DNA of 64,000 bases from Niallia circulans. GTDB taxonomy: Bacteria > Bacillota > Bacilli > Bacillales > Cytobacillaceae. The stretch is from positions 3,510,001-3,574,000 of the forward strand of contig NZ_RIBP01000004.1 of NCBI RefSeq assembly GCF_007273535.1, read 5' to 3'. Under the pieces are notes generated by a model. That model did not search any database, was not told the origin of the DNA, and saw only the letters and a list, made by a program, of their open reading frames with translations. Shown here piece by piece: positions 57,484 through 64,000 of this stretch; within the stretch, counting starts at the first letter, position 1, and each line of letters begins with the position of its first letter. The position numbers and the translations under genes are program-made.

Positions 57484-57696
57484 TTATTCATTATCCGCTG
57501 AATCGATTACACGGTATGTCAGCTGATCTTGATTGATTTCCTCTAATGCTTTTCCTACGTTTTTATGGGAAATATACTTATCCAATTGAAGCTTTTCGTT
57601 TAACTGAAGCTTTCTTGCTCTTTTTGCCGCAACAGACACTAAAGAATATTTAGAATCAATTTTTGTCAACAATGAATCAATAGATGGATTTAACAT
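57484..57696 (-). CDS. rpoZ: RNA polymerase omega subunit
   Basis: A 70-residue subunit beginning [28 protein letters not shown]. It aids beta' folding and core assembly. It starts 2 bp after the gmk stop. Confidence 0.98.
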   Translation of the reverse strand: MLNPSIDSLLTKIDSKYSLVSVAAKRARKLQLNEKLQLDKYISHKNVGKALEEINQDQLTYRVIDSADNE

Positions 57697-57698
57697 GT

Positions 57699-58322
<624 letters not shown>

Positions 58323-58586
58323 CTACCCTTCATCCAAAATTTCATCACGGTCATTTAATCGATGTGCAACCGTTTCAGGCTGAACAGCTGAAAGGATAAC
58401 ATGATCGCTATCCATTACAATTACAGCCCTTGTTCTCCGACCATAAGTTGCATCAATAAGTGAGCCTCGATCTCTAGCATCTTGAATAATGCGTTTAATT
58501 GGAGCTGATTCAGGACTGACAATCGAAATGATCCGGTTTGCAGAAACAATATTACCGAAACCAATATTAATTAGCTTGATGGACAT
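58323..58586 (-). CDS. remA: Extracellular matrix regulator RemA (YlzA)
   Basis: An 87-residue DNA-binding protein starting [20 protein letters not shown] and carrying [34 protein letters not shown]. In B. subtilis RemA activates biofilm-matrix and osmoprotection genes and forms ring-like oligomers. The conserved Arg18 and the Arg-rich segment near 50 are present. Confidence 0.97.
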   Translation of the reverse strand: MSIKLINIGFGNIVSANRIISIVSPESAPIKRIIQDARDRGSLIDATYGRRTRAVIVMDSDHVILSAVQPETVAHRLNDRDEILDEG

Positions 58587-58645
58587 TACTCTACCCCAAT
58601 CATATTGTATTATTTTTGACGAGTTAGACTTAATCTAAACGTTCC

Positions 58646-59521
58646 TTATTCAATGTTTTGAACTTGCTCCTTCATTTTTTCCAAGGAGCTTTTCAGGTCG
58701 ACTACGGCCGAAGCTATATCTGCTGCATTGCCTTTTGAACCAATGGTATTAACTTCCCTGTTCATCTCCTGCAAAAGAAAATCAAGTCTTCTGCCAACAG
58801 GTTCAGATTCTTCTATTATAGAAGCAAATTGATGGATATGGCTATACAAGCGCACCAATTCTTCATTAATATCGGCTTTTTCGGCGAATATCGCCACCTC
58901 TGTCAACAATCTGCTTTCATCAACGAGTCCTGAAGTATAGCTTTCAAGCTTCGCCTTTAATTTATCTCGATATGACTCAGCCACCTTTGGAGCAAGATGA
59001 TTTACCTTGTCTGTAACTTGATGGACGCTCTGCAGGAGTGCAAGGATATTTGTCTTTAATTCCCTGCCTTCTGCTTCTCTCATCGCTGCAAGCTGGATTG
59101 CTGCTTCCTTAACGGCTTCTAGAAGCATCGACTCAATCTCTTCCACATTTACAGGATCATCCACTAGTTGAAAGCAATCTTTGTTTTCCAATAGCTCACT
59201 TACCGATACCGGTTCCTTAATTGTGAACCTTGCTCTCATTTCCTCAAGCACCCGATAATACTCATCAAGCAATTGCCAGTCAACCACCATCTTTTGATTT
59301 TTGGCTTTATCGCCAACAATCGTAATGAACACCTCAGCCCTGCCTCTATGTATATATTGCGAGATTAACTTTTTCACTGCATCTTCCAGTGTCAAATATT
59401 GCTTAGGCATTCGAACAATCTGTTCGCAAAACCGATGATTGACTGTCTTCATTTCAGCAATAATGGAAATACCATTACCCTTTCGTGAACCTGCTCCATA
59501 GCCTGTCATGCTTTTCACCAT
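58646..59521 (-). CDS. yloC: YicC/YloC family endoribonuclease-like protein
   Basis: A 291-residue protein starting MVKSMTGYGAGSRKGNGISI, with KTVNHRFCEQIVRMPKQ and the C-terminal block GRRLDFLLQEMNREVNTIGSKGN and DLKSSLEKMKEQVQNIE. E. coli YicC has endoribonuclease activity; the role in Bacillus is not settled. It is placed upstream of remA-gmk-rpoZ, which is conserved in Firmicutes. Confidence 0.95.
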   Translation of the reverse strand: MVKSMTGYGAGSRKGNGISIIAEMKTVNHRFCEQIVRMPKQYLTLEDAVKKLISQYIHRGRAEVFITIVGDKAKNQKMVVDWQLLDEYYRVLEEMRARFTIKEPVSVSELLENKDCFQLVDDPVNVEEIESMLLEAVKEAAIQLAAMREAEGRELKTNILALLQSVHQVTDKVNHLAPKVAESYRDKLKAKLESYTSGLVDESRLLTEVAIFAEKADINEELVRLYSHIHQFASIIEESEPVGRRLDFLLQEMNREVNTIGSKGNAADIASAVVDLKSSLEKMKEQVQNIE

Positions 59522-59610
59522 ATATTAACACATCCAATTTAATTGGCAATAAGTTTTAAAGTTAGTACAGCTGCCATGTAATCCGTTGCTATTTTTAGAG
59601 ATATCCGCAT

Positions 59611-59650
59611 AAAAAAACAAAAGGCATAGAGTTATCTCTAGTACCTTTTG
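59611..59650 (-). terminator. Terminator of the Ca2+-ATPase gene
   Basis: CAAAAGG(TA)CTAGAG / CTCTA(TG)CCTTTTG hairpin with seven T residues on the minus strand, 15 bp past the stop. Confidence 0.85.
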
Positions 59651-59664
59651 GATTATAACATATT

Positions 59665-62343
59665 TTATTTTGATTTACTTAACAAAAATGATCCTGCTAG
59701 TAAAAAAGTTGGAACAGAGGCTAATCCTAATATCATCAGCCAATCCTTCGGCTGAATGGCAACAGTATGGAAAATGCCTTGCAGTGCTGGTACATAAATA
59801 ACAACAAGCACTAACAATAGGGAGGACAGGACAGCCCAAACCAAGTACATGTTTCCAAATGGATTGCGGGACAAAATTGATTTTTCACTGCGGCAGTCAA
59901 ATACATGGATGAGCTGCGCTAGTACAAGTGTTGCAAAGGCTACGGTTTGTGCATAAGCAAGATTATCTGGATTATCATTATATGCCAGTATAAAGGCAGC
60001 AATTGTTGACAGCCCGATCAATATTCCTCTTGAAATGACCTTCCAGCCCAGACCTCTTGCAAAAACACCTTCATTCGGACTGCGCGGATCACGCTTCATC
60101 ACATTATCTTCCGGTCTATCAAGACCTAAAGCCATCGCTGGCAGTCCATCTGTCACTAAGTTGACCCAAAGTATTTGGATCGGAACTAATGGCAATGGCA
60201 GCGCCAAAATCATCGCAAATAGCATAACCAGAATTTCCCCTACATTTGATGCGAGCAAATACCTGATGAATTTACGGATGTTTTCATAAATATTTCTTCC
60301 TTCTATAATTGCTGCTTTAATGGAAGCGAAGTTGTCATCCATTAATACAAGAGATGAAGCTTCTTTGGCAACATCTGTTCCTGTTATCCCCATAGCAATT
60401 CCTATATCTGCTGTTTTAATAGCTGGTGCATCATTGACACCATCACCTGTCATTGCGACAATATGGCCTCTGTTTTGGAATGCCTGAACAATTTTAAGCT
60501 TATGCTCTGGTGAAACCCTTGCAAAAACAGAAACATGATCAACGACATCCTCTAATTCTTGCACACTCATATTAGCAAGCTCTTTACCTTCAAGGACTTT
60601 TGACTGGTTGTTAGCAATGCCAAGCTGCTTGGCGATTGCTTTGGCAGTGATAACATGGTCACCTGTAATCATAACCGTCTTAATTCCAGCTTCCTTACAC
60701 TCTCTAACAGCTTGTTTCACTTCTGGACGCGGAGGATCAATGATACCTTGCAGTCCGATGAACACAAGCTCGCTTTCTGCTTCCTTTTCCTGCAAGATGA
60801 TTGTATTGGCTGAAATTTCTTTATAGGCAATCGCAATCGTTCTTAATGCTTGGGATGCAAGTCCATCAATTGCAGCTTGTACCGTATTTTTTTCTCTGCT
60901 GCCGATATTCTCTGCTCTATTCCCCATTAAGATTGTTTTACTTTGTCCAATCAAGACATCTGGCGCACCTTTTGTGACAACAAACTGTCTGCCTGTAGTA
61001 TCTTTAACGATGACACTCATCATTTTTCTTGTAGAATCAAACGGAAATTCATTTACTATTTCAAACTGGCTCAACAATTTGCTTCTTGTAAACCCGGCCT
61101 TCATCCCGGCTACAATCATCGCACCTTCTGTTGGATCACCATTTAAAACATATTCACCTGATTTCTGTTCGATTTCTGCATGATTGCACAGCATGCCAAA
61201 TGTTAGGAGCTGCTGTAATACTTTTTCATTTTTAGGATCAATAGCTTGATCGTTTTCATAATATTTCCCTTGCGGCTCATAGCCTGTACCGTCTACAGAC
61301 CATGTTCGGCCACTGCTCCACACCTTTGTTACAGTCATCTTGTTTTGTGTTAATGTCCCTGTCTTATCAGAGCAGATTACAGAGGCACAGCCAAGTGTCT
61401 CTACTGCCGGAAGCTTACGGACAACGGCATTTTTGCGGATCATTTTCTGTACGCCAAGGCTCAATGCAATTGTTACAATTGCTGGTAGTCCTTCTGGAAT
61501 GGCTGCAACAGCCAATGACACCCCAGCAAGCACCATTGTGTACAGATCATTACCTTGAAGCACACCGATTCCTACAACGAGAACAGTCAAGGCCAATGCT
61601 GTCACAATCAGGATTTTCCCGAGCTGCTCAAGCCTGCGCTGCAGCGGGGTTATTTGTGATTCTGCATTTTGCAGAAGGTCGGCAATTTGGCCCATAGCGG
61701 TCTTCATTCCTGTAGCAATGACAACACCCATCCCGCTACCTCTGGAAACCATCGTACCCATAAAGCCCATGTTCTCCATATCGCCCAAAGTCAAATTTGG
61801 GTTAATAATGGACTCTGTCATTTTTTGAACAGGAACAGATTCACCTGTTAACGCTGACTCTTCTACCTCTAAGCTACGTGATTCAATAATCCGGACATCC
61901 GCACCGATTCTGTCACCGCTTGAAAACTTAATAACATCACCTGGTACAAGCTCTTTTGACAAGACTTTCTCCCATGTGCCGTTACGAAGGACTTGAACCT
62001 GCGGCTGTGATAGCTCCTTCAATGCGGACAGTGATTTTTCCGCTCTTCTCTCCTGGTAAAACCCAAGAAAACTATTGAGAATGATGATTGCAATTATTGC
62101 AATCGCATCGATATATTCGCCTAATAACCCTGAAATCAATGTTGCCGCCAAAAGCACCAAAACCATAAAATCCTTGAATTGGTTAAAGAACAAGAGCAAA
62201 GCACTTTGCTTTTCTCCTTCCTCCAATTCGTTTGATCCGAATTGCTTTACGCGCTTGCCGACATCTTCATCAGACAATCCAGCCGAAAAATCAGTATTCA
62301 ATGCTTCTTCCACTTGCCTCTCATTCATTTCATGATAGTTCAT
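59665..62343 (-). CDS. yloB: P-type Ca2+-transporting ATPase (YloB family, SERCA-like)
   Basis: An 892-residue type IIA pump. An N-terminal cation-ATPase domain is followed by actuator motif ALTGESVPVQK. The phosphorylated Asp is in CSDKTGTLTQNKM, and TGDGVNDAPAIKTADIGIAMG is the hinge. About ten membrane helices are expected, with Ca2+-site motifs AIPEGLPA in M4 and NLVTDGLPAMALG in M6. In B. subtilis YloB is a sporulation-associated Ca2+ pump. GAGGG lies 4 bp upstream of the ATG, a tight spacing. Confidence 0.95.
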   Translation of the reverse strand: MNYHEMNERQVEEALNTDFSAGLSDEDVGKRVKQFGSNELEEGEKQSALLLFFNQFKDFMVLVLLAATLISGLLGEYIDAIAIIAIIILNSFLGFYQERRAEKSLSALKELSQPQVQVLRNGTWEKVLSKELVPGDVIKFSSGDRIGADVRIIESRSLEVEESALTGESVPVQKMTESIINPNLTLGDMENMGFMGTMVSRGSGMGVVIATGMKTAMGQIADLLQNAESQITPLQRRLEQLGKILIVTALALTVLVVGIGVLQGNDLYTMVLAGVSLAVAAIPEGLPAIVTIALSLGVQKMIRKNAVVRKLPAVETLGCASVICSDKTGTLTQNKMTVTKVWSSGRTWSVDGTGYEPQGKYYENDQAIDPKNEKVLQQLLTFGMLCNHAEIEQKSGEYVLNGDPTEGAMIVAGMKAGFTRSKLLSQFEIVNEFPFDSTRKMMSVIVKDTTGRQFVVTKGAPDVLIGQSKTILMGNRAENIGSREKNTVQAAIDGLASQALRTIAIAYKEISANTIILQEKEAESELVFIGLQGIIDPPRPEVKQAVRECKEAGIKTVMITGDHVITAKAIAKQLGIANNQSKVLEGKELANMSVQELEDVVDHVSVFARVSPEHKLKIVQAFQNRGHIVAMTGDGVNDAPAIKTADIGIAMGITGTDVAKEASSLVLMDDNFASIKAAIIEGRNIYENIRKFIRYLLASNVGEILVMLFAMILALPLPLVPIQILWVNLVTDGLPAMALGLDRPEDNVMKRDPRSPNEGVFARGLGWKVISRGILIGLSTIAAFILAYNDNPDNLAYAQTVAFATLVLAQLIHVFDCRSEKSILSRNPFGNMYLVWAVLSSLLLVLVVIYVPALQGIFHTVAIQPKDWLMILGLASVPTFLLAGSFLLSKSK

Positions 62344-62573
62344 CCGGCCCTCACTTCCCCCTTTTTTAAAAAATCAGGCTCGCCACTTAAAAAGGCGAAG
62401 AATTATAGTCGCAGAACATCTACAGCATAGTTGTCCCACACCACTATACAGAAATCATATTCACTTGAATGTGAAATAATGCTATTAATATTAGAAAAGC
62501 ATCCAAGGGTTTGTTAAGCACATTTACTCCTTAATTCTTGCAATATATAGTTGACGCTTTATATTAGTAGAAA

Positions 62574-62589
62574 ATTAATGTACATTAAT
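62574..62589. promoter_or_regulatory. 16-bp perfect palindrome upstream of rqcH
   Basis: ATTAATGTACATTAAT is perfectly self-complementary. It lies 45 bp upstream of the rqcH ATG in the 290-bp divergent gap from yloB. TTGACG at 62551-62556 may be a -35 box, which would place the palindrome at about the -10/start region. No factor is known to match it. Confidence 0.4.
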
Positions 62590-62633
62590 AGAAGAACTTA
62601 TGTTTTTATTCGTAAAGAAAAGGAATGTTTATT

Positions 62634-64000
62634 ATGTCATTTGATGGTTTATTTACTAGAGCAATGGCTTCGGAAATCTCTGCAAATCTTAAAGGTGGGA
62701 GGATAAATAAGGTACAGCAGCCTTTTTCTAATGAAATTGTCTTGATTGTTCGGGCGAACGGCAAAAATCAGAAGCTGCTCCTTTCTGTCCATCCAAGTTA
62801 TGCAAGAATCCAGCTTACTCAAGAAACTTACGAAAATCCAAAGGAACCGCCAATGTTCTGTATGCTGCTTCGCAAGCATTTAGAAGGTTACTTTATTGAA
62901 AATATATACCAGATTGAAAATGAACGGATGATTGTCCTTGAAGTAAAAGGACGTAATGAAATCGGTGATATTTCTTATAAAAAACTGATCATTGAAGTAA
63001 TGGGAAGACATAGTAATGTCATCTTAGTGGATCAAGAGAAAAACACGATTTTGGATAGCATTAAGCATGTTTCCTATGCCGTTAACAGCCATCGGGCGAT
63101 ATTGCCGGGGTACGAATATATCGCACCGCCTGCACAAGAAAAAATGAATCCGCTTGAGGCAACAGAAGAGGATGTTTTAAAAACGATTGATTTTAATGGC
63201 GGGAAGCTGGATAAACAGCTAGTTCAGCATTTTTCTGGATTGTCACCACTATTTTCTAAAGAAATAATCTATAAATCAGGGTTGGCGAACAGATCGACAT
63301 TGCCTGCTGCTTTTGCTGCAGCAATGAAGACTGTGAAAAACGAACAATACGCTCCTGCCATCATGATCACAGAGAATAAGGAATACTTTTATTTCGTTCC
63401 GATCGAGCATGTCGGCGGTGAGGTAAAAAACTTTCCTACATTAAGCGAGATGCTCGACCGCTTTTATTTCGGAAAGGCAGAAAGAGATCGGGTTAAACAG
63501 CAAAGCAATGATTTAGAACGCTTCATTCAAAATGAACGGGATAAAAACAGCAAAAAAATAAGCAAGCTTGAAAGAACCTTATCAGAAGCTGAAACAGCAG
63601 ATCAATATCAGCTCCTTGGCGAACTGCTGACTGCTAATTTATATGCGGCAAAAAAGGGGATGGAAAAGCTTGAGGTCATTAACTATTATGACCCTGAAGG
63701 AAGCAGTATGGAAATTGAGTTAAATCCAAGACTGTCACCGTCTGAAAATGCCCAAAAATATTTCACACGTTATCAAAAGGCAAAAAACTCAGTTGATATT
63801 ATTAAGGAGCAAATTAACCTTGCAGAAACAGAGCTTGAGTATTTTGAAGCATTGTATCACCAAATCTTGACAGCTTCTCCTAAGGATATTCAAGAAATTC
63901 GCGAGGAGCTTATAGAGGAAGGCTACTTAAGAGAAAGACAGAAAAAACAGCTCAAAAAATCACAAAATGCGAAGCCTGTTCTTGACCAGTATACTTATGA
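62634..64000 (+). CDS. rqcH: Ribosome quality control protein RqcH (NFACT family; 3' end beyond window)
   Basis: The first 455 residues of a protein that normally has about 570. It begins MSFDGLFTRAMASEISANLKGGRINKVQQP. NFACT-N occupies the first 200 residues or so, with MGRHSNVILVD. A helix-hairpin-helix region and coiled coil (QSNDLERFIQNERDK..., EQINLAETELEYFEALYHQI) follow. RqcH binds obstructed 50S subunits and adds C-terminal alanine tails to stalled peptides; older names are YloA and FbpA. Residues 97-98 are Glu-Arg where B. subtilis has Asp-Arg. AAGGA lies 9 bp upstream of the ATG. Confidence 0.96.
   Translation, partial: MSFDGLFTRAMASEISANLKGGRINKVQQPFSNEIVLIVRANGKNQKLLLSVHPSYARIQLTQETYENPKEPPMFCMLLRKHLEGYFIENIYQIENERMIVLEVKGRNEIGDISYKKLIIEVMGRHSNVILVDQEKNTILDSIKHVSYAVNSHRAILPGYEYIAPPAQEKMNPLEATEEDVLKTIDFNGGKLDKQLVQHFSGLSPLFSKEIIYKSGLANRSTLPAAFAAAMKTVKNEQYAPAIMITENKEYFYFVPIEHVGGEVKNFPTLSEMLDRFYFGKAERDRVKQQSNDLERFIQNERDKNSKKISKLERTLSEAETADQYQLLGELLTANLYAAKKGMEKLEVINYYDPEGSSMEIELNPRLSPSENAQKYFTRYQKAKNSVDIIKEQINLAETELEYFEALYHQILTASPKDIQEIREELIEEGYLRERQKKQLKKSQNAKPVLDQYTY

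Overview
The window is a stretch of chromosome from an endospore-forming, motile, low-GC Firmicute of the Bacillaceae (Bacillus sensu lato; perhaps a Niallia- or Cytobacillus-like lineage, but the species cannot be fixed from this sequence alone). The evidence is gene order: nearly every gene follows the Bacillus subtilis 'ylo-ylq-fla/che' segment, read here in reverse so that almost everything lies on the minus strand. A typical SpoVM, RemA, CodY, FapR, PrkC/PrpC and a fla/che operon all point the same way. No tRNA, rRNA, prophage, transposase gene or CRISPR array was seen.

Layout from low to high coordinate (transcription mostly runs from high to low). (1) 1-6278: start of the fla/che operon, flgB-flgC-fliE-fliF-fliG-fliH-fliI-fliJ, the last cut by the window edge. 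(2) 6279-15375: dprA, topA, then trmFO-xerC-hslV-hslU-codY. (3) 15514-21957: sucC-sucD, the small type-III-export-like pair ylqG-ylqH, rnhB, rbgA and lepB. (4) 22179-26917: ylxM-ffh, rpsP-khpA-ylqD-rimM-trmD and rplS with its own promoter and leader. (5) 26920-28829: an accessory insertion that splits the usual ftsY-ylxM linkage. It holds two small membrane-protein genes and an approximately 880-bp array of two kinds of long hairpin repeat. (6) 28955-38504: fapR-plsX-fabD-fabG-acpP (fatty-acid synthesis under FapR), then rnc-smc-ftsY. (7) 38520-44378: yloU-fakA, sdaAB-sdaAA-recG. (8) 44818-49711: rpmB (plus strand), spoVM, thiN, rsgA, prkC, prpC. (9) 49718-62343: rlmN, rsmB, fmt, def, priA, coaBC, rpoZ, gmk, remA, yicC-family gene and a P-type Ca2+-ATPase. 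(10) 62634-64000: rqcH on the plus strand, cut by the window edge.

Most of the genes serve growth: ribosome assembly and translation, protein targeting, chromosome maintenance, lipid and coenzyme synthesis. Flagellar export and signalling modules are attached. Many junctions are 4-bp ATGA/GTGA overlaps, which suggests translational coupling. Several starts are GTG or TTG, or lie inside a longer reading frame; these were placed by Shine-Dalgarno position.

The least ordinary part is the repeat array at 26920-27800. Two element families (A, about 126 bp; B, 151 bp) share end modules but have different hairpin cores. They alternate A-B-A-B-A-A-A', ending in a half copy. The array stops 2 bp short of the -35 box of a near-consensus promoter that drives ylxM-ffh. 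Other points worth a look are a 16-bp perfect hairpin between rpmB and spoVM, a cre-like site on the sucCD start point, a FapR promoter whose -35 box lies in the recG terminator, the absence of rpe between thiN and rsgA, and a Glu in place of the usual Asp in the RqcH 'DR' motif.
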